Positions 42,907 through 51,054 of a stretch of 64,000 bases of DNA are shown in pieces. The stretch comes from RPQJ01 sp963754535. Lineage in GTDB: Bacteria > Pseudomonadota > Gammaproteobacteria > Steroidobacterales > Steroidobacteraceae. The notes beneath the pieces were generated by a model. It saw nothing but the letters and a program-made list of their open reading frames with translations, was not told where the DNA came from and ran no database searches. The stretch covers positions 62,001 through 126,000 of the forward strand of contig CAVWGG010000016.1 of NCBI GenBank assembly GCA_963754535.1. The letters run 5' to 3'. Made by a program: the position numbers and the translations under genes. Numbering within the stretch: position 1 is the stretch's first letter; each line of letters begins with the position of its first letter.

Positions 42907-43515
42907 TCAGGTTCCCGCCTTGAGGTTCGTACCGAGGCCCTGCAGGTAGGCGACGAGCGCGTCGAGTTCCGACTTGCCCTCGACCGCTGCAGCGGCTCCC
43001 GCGATGTCTGCGTCCGTGTACGGCACGCCGATCTTGCGCAGTGCCTCCATCTTCCTCGCCGTGAGCGCGCCGTCGACCATGCCGTCGACGAGCCACGGAA
43101 ACCGCGGCATGTTCGACTCCGGCACGACGTCGCGCGGGTTGACCAGGTGCACGCGGTGCCAGTCGTCCGAGTACCGGCCGCCGACGCGGGCGAGGTCGGG
43201 GCCCGTGCGCTTCGAGCCGAACTGGAACGGATGGTCGTACACCGACTCGCCCGGCAGCGAATACGGCCCGTAGCGCTCGGTCTCCGAGCGGAACGGCCGG
43301 ATCATCTGCGAGTGACAGAGGTAGCAGCCCTCGCGGATGTACACGTCACGGCCCGCAAGCCGCAGCGCCTCGTACGGCTTGATCCCCGGGGCCGGCTTGG
43401 TGACCGACGCCTGGAAGTAGAGCGGGACGATTTCGACCAGGCCGCCCACGCTGATCACCAGCGCGATCAGCACGCCGAGCAGGCCGACTTTCTTTTCTAC
43501 TGCATCATGGTTCAT
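42907..43515 (-). CDS. ccoO: Cbb3 oxidase monohaem cytochrome c subunit CcoO
   Basis: This 202-residue protein has one N-terminal membrane helix (about 11-33) and one c-haem site CYLCH (Cys64, Cys67, His68), with the axial Met in ESNMPRFPW. It sits between CcoP and the catalytic subunit in the electron path. The length is typical. The gene starts 12 bases after ccoN and is followed three bases later by ccoQ. Confidence 0.96.
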   Translation of the reverse strand: MNHDAVEKKVGLLGVLIALVISVGGLVEIVPLYFQASVTKPAPGIKPYEALRLAGRDVYIREGCYLCHSQMIRPFRSETERYGPYSLPGESVYDHPFQFGSKRTGPDLARVGGRYSDDWHRVHLVNPRDVVPESNMPRFPWLVDGMVDGALTARKMEALRKIGVPYTDADIAGAAAAVEGKSELDALVAYLQGLGTNLKAGT

Positions 43516-43527
43516 GCGTGATCACCT

Positions 43528-44943
43528 TCAGGCGGGCTGCACGACGGGCGAATCTTCGGTCGTCGTTCGCGCCGCGATGGTCTTCCAGACGTTGTAAGCC
43601 ATGAGGAACATGCCCGCGAGCACCAGGGTGCCGCCGGCGAGGCGGACCGCGTAGTACGGGTAGGTCGACTTGATCGACTCGATGAACGCGTAGGTCAGCG
43701 TGCCGTCCGCGTTCGTCGCGCGCCACATCAGGCCCTGCATCACGCCGGCGATCCACATCGAGGTGATGTAGAGCACGACGCCGATGGTCGTCGTCCAGAA
43801 GTGCACGTCGATGAGCTTGGTGCTGTACATCTGCTCGCGCCCGTAGAGCTTCGGAATCAGCGCGTACATCGTGCCGATCGAAATCATCGCCACCCAGCCG
43901 AGGGCCCCGGAGTGCACGTGGCCGATCGTCCAGTCGGTGTAATGCGAGAGCGAGTTGACCGTCTTGATCGACATCATCGGGCCTTCGAAGGTCGACATGC
44001 CGTAGAACGAGAGCGACACGATCATGAACTTCAGGATCGGGTCGGTGCGCAGCTTATGCCAGGCGCCCGAGAGGGTCATGATGCCGTTGATCATGCCGCC
44101 CCACGACGGCGCGAGCAGGATCAGCGAGAACACCATGCCGAGCGACTGCGCCCAGTCGGGCAGCGTCGTGTAGTGCAGGTGGTGCGGGCCGGCCCACATG
44201 TACGTGGAGATCAAGGCCCAGAAGTGCACCACCGAGAGCCGGTACGAGTAGACCGGGCGGCCCGCCTGCTTCGGCACGAAGTAATACATCATGCCGAGGA
44301 ACGCCGCGGTCAGGAAGAAGCCCACCGCGTTGTGGCCGTACCACCATTGCACCATCGCATCGACCACGCCGGGGTAGATGCTGTACGACTTGGTGAGCGA
44401 CACCGGGATGGCCAGGCTGTTGACGATGTGCAGCACCGCGATCGTGATGATGTAGGCCGCGAAGAACCAGTTCGCGACATAGATGTGCTTCACCTTGCGC
44501 AGGGCGACCGTGCCGAAGAACACGATCGCATACGCCACCCAGACCACGGCGATCAGGATGTCGATCGGCCACTCGAGTTCCGCGTATTCCTTCGAGGTGG
44601 TGATCCCCAGCGGCAGCGTGATCGCCGCCGAAAGGATGACCAGTTGCCAGCCCCAGAACGTGAACGCCGCCAGCTTGTCCAGGAACAGCCGCGTATGGCA
44701 GGTGCGCTGCACGATGTAGTACGAGGTCGCGAAGAGCGCGGAGCCGCCAAACGCGAAAATGACCGCGTTGGTGTGCAGGGGGCGCAGCCGCGCGTACGAA
44801 AGGAACGAGTACGGGGGCAGCAGGTCGGGCCACAGCAGTTGCGCCGCGATCAGGACGCCGACGAGCATGCCGACGATTCCCCAGACCACGGTCATGATCG
44901 CGAACTGCCGGACCACCTTGTCGTTGTAGTGAGTGGCCGTCAT
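43528..44943 (-). CDS. ccoN: Cbb3-type cytochrome c oxidase catalytic subunit CcoN
   Basis: This 471-residue subunit has twelve predicted helices and contains the haem b / haem b3-CuB site. Conserved His residues are visible in LHTNAVIFAF, WWYGHNAVGFFLT, GPHHLHYT and IGHVHSGALGW. The enzyme is a high-affinity, proton-pumping terminal oxidase for low oxygen. It is the first gene of a ten-gene minus-strand operon. The gap to the divergent stress gene is 217 bases and must hold the promoter; a weak FNR-type half site at 45045-45058 is the only candidate regulatory sequence I see. Confidence 0.96.
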   Translation of the reverse strand: MTATHYNDKVVRQFAIMTVVWGIVGMLVGVLIAAQLLWPDLLPPYSFLSYARLRPLHTNAVIFAFGGSALFATSYYIVQRTCHTRLFLDKLAAFTFWGWQLVILSAAITLPLGITTSKEYAELEWPIDILIAVVWVAYAIVFFGTVALRKVKHIYVANWFFAAYIITIAVLHIVNSLAIPVSLTKSYSIYPGVVDAMVQWWYGHNAVGFFLTAAFLGMMYYFVPKQAGRPVYSYRLSVVHFWALISTYMWAGPHHLHYTTLPDWAQSLGMVFSLILLAPSWGGMINGIMTLSGAWHKLRTDPILKFMIVSLSFYGMSTFEGPMMSIKTVNSLSHYTDWTIGHVHSGALGWVAMISIGTMYALIPKLYGREQMYSTKLIDVHFWTTTIGVVLYITSMWIAGVMQGLMWRATNADGTLTYAFIESIKSTYPYYAVRLAGGTLVLAGMFLMAYNVWKTIAARTTTEDSPVVQPA

Positions 44944-45160
44944 ATTCTTCGGTCGCCTCGGAGAGGATGAGAATGGATGTCGTTCAGCCTTGGGGCGCAG
45001 AACGGCACGCGAATGCTAAAGATCGCACGTGCGGAGGGGCAGTAGGGACAGGAGTCAAAGCGCCTACGTACTTTCCGAAGTGACTTCTCCGCATTGCGGC
45101 TCGGGTGGCGTCGTCGCAAAGTCGAGATGCGGCAATGGGCGTGCCATCGGGAGGCACATC

Positions 45161-46111
45161 ATGCAACGTCTCGATCGAATCCTGGCCGTGGTCGATCCCA
45201 CGGTGGACGTGCAGGTCGGTGCCGCGAAGGCGGCGCGACTGGCACGGTTGAGCGGCGCTGCGCTCGAACTCTTCGCCTGCGACTTCGATCCCGCGCTGAC
45301 GGGGCAGCCCTTCTTCGATACCGACACGTTGCGCCGGCTGCGCGAGGAATTCATTGCCGAGCGGGCGGCGTACCTCGAGGACCTGGCGGAAGAGTTGCGT
45401 GCCGGTGGGCTCGACGTCTCCACCCACGTGCACTGGGACAACCCGCTGTACGAGGGCATCCTGCGCCGGGTTGCGGAATTCGAGCCGGACCTGGTGATCA
45501 AGGACACGCACTACCATTCCTTCCTCCGGCGCGCGCTCTTCACCAACACGGACTGGAACCTGATCCGGCGCTGCCCGGTGCCGCTGCTGTTGAGCCGGAC
45601 CGCAGACTGGCCCGCGCAGCCGCGCATACTTGCGGCGCTCGATCCCGGCCATCACGGCGACAAGCCCGCCGCGCTCGATCACGACATCCTCGACGCCGCC
45701 CTGTTCCTGGCCCGGCAGCTCGACGGAACGGTCGAAGCCGTGCATGCGTTCTTCCCTGCGGCGCTGCTCGCAGCGACGACCGGATTCGCCGGCGTCCCGC
45801 TCGCGCCCGACCTGGGCGTCACCGACCTGCTCGAGTCGGAACGCACGCGCGTCTCGGCGGCGGCGCGGGAGATCGCGAAGGCGCACGGCATGACTGACCA
45901 GTCCGTGCGTGTGCTGCAGGGTTCGGCGACCGAAGTGCTGCCGCGCGTCGCGACCGAGGACCACGTCGATCTCGTCGTGATGGGGGCGGCCTCGCGCAGC
46001 CGCCTGCGCGAAGTGTTCATTGGCAGCACGGCCGAGCGCGTCCTTGATCGGCTGCCCTGCGACGTGCTGGTCATCCGGTCGGCGGACTTCCGCGAGAAGC
46101 TTCCGTTCTAG
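45161..46111 (+). CDS. Tandem universal stress protein (UspE-like)
   Basis: This 316-residue protein consists of two Usp domains (about 1-150 and 155-310). The second has the nucleotide-binding pattern VVMGAASRSRLREVFIGSTAERVL near the end, while the first is degenerate at that point. UspE-type proteins accumulate in stationary phase and low oxygen. GGGAGG lies seven bases before the ATG at 45161, so I prefer it over an ATG 44 codons earlier. It is divergent from ccoN, a common partnership in oxygen-regulated gene sets. Confidence 0.88.
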   Translation: MQRLDRILAVVDPTVDVQVGAAKAARLARLSGAALELFACDFDPALTGQPFFDTDTLRRLREEFIAERAAYLEDLAEELRAGGLDVSTHVHWDNPLYEGILRRVAEFEPDLVIKDTHYHSFLRRALFTNTDWNLIRRCPVPLLLSRTADWPAQPRILAALDPGHHGDKPAALDHDILDAALFLARQLDGTVEAVHAFFPAALLAATTGFAGVPLAPDLGVTDLLESERTRVSAAAREIAKAHGMTDQSVRVLQGSATEVLPRVATEDHVDLVVMGAASRSRLREVFIGSTAERVLDRLPCDVLVIRSADFREKLPF

Positions 46112-46204
46112 GCACCGCATCGCACTTCAGGGCGCGAGCCGTCGCTGCAAGGCGGCCGGGCATCACAGTTCTGGCTCCCGCACGCGCCGTATACTCGGCA
46201 CATC

Positions 46205-48298
46205 ATGTCGACTGCCACCGTCCTGCTCATCAGCGCCCAGTCTGCCGACAAGGCGCGCCTGGCCGATGCACTGGCCGCGATCCGCGGCCAGCCGTACCGG
46301 CTCGAGGTGGCGTCGTCGCTCGCGGAAGCGCTCGGCCGCGTCAAGCACGGCCGCATCGACGCGATCATGCTCGAGCTGGCGCTGCCCGACAGCAATGGCC
46401 TTACGTCCTTCCTGCGCATCCAGCCGAAGGCGCCGCACGTGCCGATCGTGGTTCTCGTCGGCACGGGCGAGGAAGAGGTCGGCACCGAAGCCGTGTCGCG
46501 CGGCGCGCTCGATTTCCTGCAGCGCGACCAACTCAGTGCGACGCTGGTCGAGCGCGTGCTGCGGTACGCGACCGAGCGCACGCACACGATGCTGGCCCTG
46601 AAGGCGTCCGAACAGCGCTATCGCGAGCTCTTCCAGAACGTGACGGCGGGCGTGTTCCAGACGACTGCCGACGGCAAGTTCATGGCGGCGAATCCGGCGC
46701 TCGTGCGCATGCTCGGCTACGACTCCGAGGACGAGCTGCTCGAGCTGGACATCGCGCGCGACATCTACATGGATCCGGACCATCGCGACAACTGGACCAG
46801 GTCGATGCAGGAGACCGGCGAAGTCCGCAACGCCGAGCTCGTACTGAAGCGCAAGGACGGCTCGAAGATCGTCGTCCTCGAGAATTCGCGCGCGGTGCGC
46901 GATGCGGACGACCGCGTGCTGTTCTACGAAGGCACGCTGACCGACATCACGGTCGCCCATGAACTATCGCAGCAGCTGTCGTACGAAGCGAGCCACGACG
47001 CCCTGACCGGCCTCGCCAACCGCCGCGAATTCGAGCTGCGGCTGCAGCGCGCGCTCGAGATGTCGCTGGCGACCGGGGCCGAGCACGCGATGCTCTACCT
47101 CGACCTCGACCGCTTCAAGACGGTGAACGACACCTGTGGCCACGTCGCCGGCGACGAGTTGCTGCGCCAGCTCGGTGAAGTGCTGCAGCAGCGGGTGCGG
47201 GCGAATGACGTCGTCGCACGACTCGGTGGCGACGAATTCGCCGTGTTGCTGCACAACTGCCAGCCCGAGGACGCGCAGCAGGTCGGCGCCAACCTGCTGA
47301 AGACGGTCGAAGAATTCGAGTTCATCTGGGGCACGAACAAATTCACGCTGGGGGTCAGCATCGGCCTGGTCTCGATCAACTCGCACTTCAAGCGCCTGAC
47401 GCAGGTGATGAACGCCGCGGACTCCGCCTGTTACGCTGCGAAGGATGCGGGCCGTCACCGTGTTGCGGTGTACCAGGAAGACGCGCTGCTGCTCGAGCGG
47501 CGCCATGGTGAAATGCAATGGGTGGCGCGTGCAAAACGCGCGCTCGTCGAGAACCGGCTGTTCCTGGAAGCGCAGGAAATCCGTCCGCTGGGCCAGCCGC
47601 CCGGCGCCGCGCCGCGCCTGCCGCATTACGAACTGCTCCTGCGCATGCGCGACGAGTCCGGGCGCGTCGTCCCGCCCGGCGCGTTCCTGCCAACCGTGGA
47701 ACGCTACAACCTGTCGGTTCGCTACGACCGCTGGGTGCTGGCGACCGCGATCGAATGGGCGCGGACGCATGCCGACGTCTTCAAGCGGATTTCGCGCATC
47801 TTCATCAATCTCTCGCGCGACAGCGTCGCCGACCCCGAAACGGCCGAGTTCATCCGCCAGAGCCTCGCCTCGAGCGGCGTGGATCCCCGGCACATCGGTT
47901 TCGAGTGCGCCGAAAGCGTCGCAGTGAGCAACCTCGGCAAGGCCAATGCGCTGATCATGGCGCTGCGGCGCATGGGGTGTTCGTTCGCGCTCGACGACTT
48001 CGGCAGCGGCGTGTCTTCGTTCGCCTACCTCAAGGCGCTGGGCGTCGATTACCTCAAGATCGACGGCATGTTCGTCGGCAACCTGTCGCAGGACCGCGTC
48101 GATTACGCGATGGTCCGCTCGATCAAGGAGATCGGGCACGTGATGGGCAAGGTCGTGGTGGCCGAGTCGGTCGAAAGCGAATCCGCGCTGGAAAAACTGC
48201 GTGAGATCGGTGTCGACTATGCGCAAGGGTTCGCCGTGAGTCCTCCCCGGGGGCTGGAGGAGATCGGTTCGGTGAGCGTGGCCGACTTGCTCGCGTAG
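46205..48298 (+). CDS. REC-PAS-GGDEF-EAL signalling protein
   Basis: This 697-residue protein has an N-terminal receiver-like domain (about 5-120), a PAS domain (about 135-255), a GGDEF domain with intact motif (341-345) and an EAL-type domain in which EAL is ELL (476-478), while DDFGSG and VAESVE remain. In the receiver, the phospho-acceptor Asp appears replaced by Glu (IMLELALPDSNG). The layout and length match FimX-type proteins, but unlike FimX the GGDEF motif is intact. It probably makes, binds or degrades cyclic di-GMP. A heptamer array begins eight bases after its stop. Confidence 0.9.
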   Translation: MSTATVLLISAQSADKARLADALAAIRGQPYRLEVASSLAEALGRVKHGRIDAIMLELALPDSNGLTSFLRIQPKAPHVPIVVLVGTGEEEVGTEAVSRGALDFLQRDQLSATLVERVLRYATERTHTMLALKASEQRYRELFQNVTAGVFQTTADGKFMAANPALVRMLGYDSEDELLELDIARDIYMDPDHRDNWTRSMQETGEVRNAELVLKRKDGSKIVVLENSRAVRDADDRVLFYEGTLTDITVAHELSQQLSYEASHDALTGLANRREFELRLQRALEMSLATGAEHAMLYLDLDRFKTVNDTCGHVAGDELLRQLGEVLQQRVRANDVVARLGGDEFAVLLHNCQPEDAQQVGANLLKTVEEFEFIWGTNKFTLGVSIGLVSINSHFKRLTQVMNAADSACYAAKDAGRHRVAVYQEDALLLERRHGEMQWVARAKRALVENRLFLEAQEIRPLGQPPGAAPRLPHYELLLRMRDESGRVVPPGAFLPTVERYNLSVRYDRWVLATAIEWARTHADVFKRISRIFINLSRDSVADPETAEFIRQSLASSGVDPRHIGFECAESVAVSNLGKANALIMALRRMGCSFALDDFGSGVSSFAYLKALGVDYLKIDGMFVGNLSQDRVDYAMVRSIKEIGHVMGKVVVAESVESESALEKLREIGVDYAQGFAVSPPRGLEEIGSVSVADLLA

Positions 48299-48306
48299 CC
48301 AGCAAA

Positions 48307-48334
48307 GGGGTTAGGGGTTAGGGGTTAGGGGTTA
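48307..48334 (+). repeat. GGGGTTA heptamer array D (4 units) after the GGDEF-EAL gene
   Basis: Four perfect GGGGTTA units on the coding strand, starting eight bases past the TAG stop at 48296-48298 and followed by GTCGGA. The flank after that (CGGGCAGG) differs more from the other three arrays. Confidence 0.95.
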
Positions 48335-48398
48335 GTCGGACGGGCAGGAAGGGGGGAAGGGGCAAGAGGCCGCGATGCGGCCATTTACTTGACTATTG

Positions 48399-48422
48399 TA
48401 TTAATCAATTGATTGATTAATA
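48399..48422. promoter_or_regulatory. Probable TetR operator (10-base inverted repeat)
   Basis: TATTAATCAA and its complement TTGATTAATA flank a 4-base spacer, an AT-rich palindrome in a GC-rich region, eight bases before the GTG start of the TetR gene. TTGACT at 48389-48394 could be the -35 element of a promoter covered by it. This fits auto-repression of the regulator and exporter genes. Confidence 0.7.
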
Positions 48423-48430
48423 TTGGTAGC

Positions 48431-49108
48431 GTGAACGCAAACCAGACCGCCAATGCTTCCACCCGTCGCCCCGGAAGACCGACCGGTGGTGATGCTGCCG
48501 TGCGCGAGAAGCTGCTCGACCGCGCCCGCGCCTTGTTCCTGCAGCACGGCTTCGGCAACGTCAGCACGCGCAAGATCGCGGCAGCGGCGGGCACGACGCC
48601 CGCGATGATTCACTACTACTTCGGCGACAAGCTTGGCCTGTACCAGGCGATGATCGAGAGCGCCGTGCAGCCGCTGATCGAACGTGTGCGACGACTGGGG
48701 CAGGCCGCCGGTGACGAAGCGCCTGGCCTGGAGGCCGTGATGCGCGAGTACATGCGGATGGTCGCCGCGAACCCATGGTTTCCCGCGTTGATCATCCAGG
48801 AAGTGCTGGCCCAGAACGGGCGGATGCGGGGCGAGTTCATCGAGCGGTTCGCGGGCAAGACGGCGCCGGCACTGGTCGCGGTGCTGCGCCGTGAGCGCGA
48901 ACAGGGGAAACTGCGGGTCGATCTCGATCCACAGTTTGCCGCGGTCTCGCTGCTGAGCCTCTGCGTCTTCCCGTTTGTTTCGCTGCCGATCACGGGACCG
49001 GTGCTCGGATTCCGGCCCGACGGCGACGAACTCGACCGTTTCATCAGCCACACGGCGCAGTTGTTCCGCGAAGGCATTGCGGCGCGCACGGAGACGGGAC
49101 ATGACTAG
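48431..49108 (+). CDS. TetR/AcrR-family transcriptional repressor
   Basis: This protein of about 225 residues has an N-terminal helix-turn-helix (about 25-72, with VSTRKIAAAAGTTPAMIHYYFGDK) and a ligand-binding domain with WFPALIIQEVLAQNG. It resembles CecR/YbiH, which controls the YbhGFSR exporter. I prefer the GTG at 48431; a TTG at 48413 lies inside the palindrome. The stop codon overlaps the exporter's first gene by eight bases, so regulator and exporter form one transcript controlled by the palindrome at 48399-48422. Confidence 0.88.
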   Translation: MNANQTANASTRRPGRPTGGDAAVREKLLDRARALFLQHGFGNVSTRKIAAAAGTTPAMIHYYFGDKLGLYQAMIESAVQPLIERVRRLGQAAGDEAPGLEAVMREYMRMVAANPWFPALIIQEVLAQNGRMRGEFIERFAGKTAPALVAVLRREREQGKLRVDLDPQFAAVSLLSLCVFPFVSLPITGPVLGFRPDGDELDRFISHTAQLFREGIAARTETGHD

Positions 49109-50063
49109 ATTCGCTCCGCTCGCACTGTCCACGCTGCTGCTCGTCGCCGGCTGCGCGAAGGAGCGGCCGGTCGAGGTGCACGGCACTGTCGAACGCGACA
49201 GGCTGGAGCTCATCGCCGAATCGAACGAGCGCATCGTCGAGATCGCCGTGCACGAAGGTGACCGCGTGTCGTCCGGAGCCGTGCTCGTGCGGCAGGAGGC
49301 CGGCACCGCGCAGCCCCGCATCGATCAGTCGCGTGCCGCATTGCTCGAGGCGCAGCGACGTCTCGCGGACCTGGAGCAGGGCCCGCGCCAGCGCGAAATC
49401 GACGAAGCCCGCGCTGCACTCGGCGGCGCCGAGAGCGAACTGCAGACGGCGCAGAGTGAATTTGCGCGCGTGCAGACGCTGGTGCAGCGCAAGCTGCTGA
49501 GCGAGTCGAACCTGGACCAGGCGCGCGCGGCGCGCGACTCCGCGCGAGCAGGGCGTGATGCGGCCCGCGCACGCTACGAATTGCTGCAGCAGGGGACGCG
49601 CGCCGAGCAGGTGGCTGGAGCCCGCGCCGCCGTGCAGCGTGCAACTGCCGCGTTGGCCGAAGTCGAGACGGTCGCCTCCCGTTACACCGTCACTGCGCCG
49701 CGCGCTGCGCTGGTCGAGGCCCTGCCGTACAAACTCGGCGAACGTCCCACCGCCGGCCGACCTGTCGCGATACTGCTCGCCGATGGCGTTCCCTATGCCC
49801 GCGTCTACGTGCCCGAACCGCTGCGTACGAAATTCACCGCCGGCACGAAGGTTGAAGCGGCTGTCGATGGCCGCGCGGAACGCATCAAGGGCACGGTGCG
49901 CTACGTCTCGGCGGAGGCAGCCTTCACGCCGTATTACGCCCTGACGCAAAAGGATCGTTCCCGGCTTGCCTACCTCGCCGAGATCACGCTCGACGATCCA
50001 GCCGCACAGGCACTGCCCGCCGGCATGCCCGTGCAGGTGTTCGTGCCGGCCGCGCAACCATGA
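49101..50063 (+). CDS. HlyD-family periplasmic adaptor lipoprotein
   Basis: This 320-residue protein has a lipobox (LLLVAGC, Cys18), a lipoyl/biotinyl-like half (about 28-60), a long coiled coil (about 75-190, rich in Ala, Arg and Glu) and a beta-barrel domain. It matches YbhG-type membrane fusion proteins that connect an inner-membrane ABC exporter to an outer-membrane channel. The start overlaps the TetR stop. The ATPase gene follows with a four-base overlap. Confidence 0.9.
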   Translation: MTRFAPLALSTLLLVAGCAKERPVEVHGTVERDRLELIAESNERIVEIAVHEGDRVSSGAVLVRQEAGTAQPRIDQSRAALLEAQRRLADLEQGPRQREIDEARAALGGAESELQTAQSEFARVQTLVQRKLLSESNLDQARAARDSARAGRDAARARYELLQQGTRAEQVAGARAAVQRATAALAEVETVASRYTVTAPRAALVEALPYKLGERPTAGRPVAILLADGVPYARVYVPEPLRTKFTAGTKVEAAVDGRAERIKGTVRYVSAEAAFTPYYALTQKDRSRLAYLAEITLDDPAAQALPAGMPVQVFVPAAQP

Positions 50064-51046
50064 GTGCCATGCCGCAGGCGATCGTCCGGGCCAGCGAGAT
50101 GGAGCCGGCGATTCGTGCCCGCGGCCTGAGCCGGCGCTTCGGGCAGGTCACTGCGGTCGACGCCATCGACCTCGATATTCCGCGGGCGCGCATCTACGGC
50201 TTCCTTGGTCCCAACGGGTCGGGCAAGTCGACCACTATCCGCATGCTGTGCGGCCTGCTGCAGCCGAGCGCCGGCACCGTGACCGTGCTCGGCCACGAAA
50301 TGCCGCGCGACGCCGAGAAACTGCGGACGCGGCTCGGCTACATGACCCAGAAATTCTCGCTCTGGGACGATCTCACCGTGAGCGAGAACCTCGATTTCAT
50401 GGCGCAGGTTTTCGGCTTGCCCGCGCAACGTCGGCGGTCCCGCATCGCGGCCGTGGCCGCGGAATTCAACCTGGCGTCCCTGTTCAGGCAGCGCGCCGGC
50501 ACGCTGAGCGGCGGGCAGCGTCAGCGCCTCGCGCTCGCGGCCGCGACCCTGCACGAGCCCGAGTTGCTGCTGCTCGACGAGCCGACCAGCGCGGTCGATC
50601 CCCAGAGTCGCCGTGATTTCTGGGAAAGCCTCTTCGAACTGGTCGCGCGTGGCGTGACGATCCTCGTGTCCACCCACTACATGGACGAAGCCGAGCGTTG
50701 CCACGAACTCGCGATTCTCGCGAGTGGCCGCATCGTCGCGCAGGGCGCGCCGCAGCAATTGATGTCCGACATTCCAGCATCCGTGGTGGAGGTCGAGGCA
50801 GCGGACACGGTTGCGGCCCGGCGTGCGCTGGTCACCGACGAGAGTGTGCTCAGCGTTGCGCAACTCGGTACGCGACTGCACGTGCTCATCGATCCGACGA
50901 CACCTGACCCCGAAGGTCGTGTCCTGCGGCGTCTGCGCGCTGCATCCGTCGCGGCGCAGTCGACGCAGGTGCGCGCCAGTCTCGAGGACGTCTTCGTTGC
51001 CGCCACCGGGTTCGGCCGCGAGGCCGGCGACAAGCAGGACAACTGA
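50060..51046 (+). CDS. ABC exporter ATP-binding protein
   Basis: This 328-residue ATPase has Walker A GPNGSGKST (50-58), LSGGQ at 149-153, Walker B LLLLDEP (about 169-175) and a switch His in STHYMDEAER. It is of the DrrA/YbhF type but has one nucleotide-binding domain, not the tandem one of YbhF, so the working complex needs two copies. The first 13 residues include a second Met that could serve as start. It is coupled to the adaptor gene by ATGA overlap. Confidence 0.92.
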   Translation: MSAMPQAIVRASEMEPAIRARGLSRRFGQVTAVDAIDLDIPRARIYGFLGPNGSGKSTTIRMLCGLLQPSAGTVTVLGHEMPRDAEKLRTRLGYMTQKFSLWDDLTVSENLDFMAQVFGLPAQRRRSRIAAVAAEFNLASLFRQRAGTLSGGQRQRLALAAATLHEPELLLLDEPTSAVDPQSRRDFWESLFELVARGVTILVSTHYMDEAERCHELAILASGRIVAQGAPQQLMSDIPASVVEVEAADTVAARRALVTDESVLSVAQLGTRLHVLIDPTTPDPEGRVLRRLRAASVAAQSTQVRASLEDVFVAATGFGREAGDKQDN

Positions 51047-51054
51047 GCCACGCC

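Noticed and set aside
29643..48334. Heptamer arrays as telomeres or as a CRISPR array
   Set aside because: They are internal, short (3-4 units), separate from each other and tied to gene ends. CRISPR repeats are longer and alternate with unique spacers.
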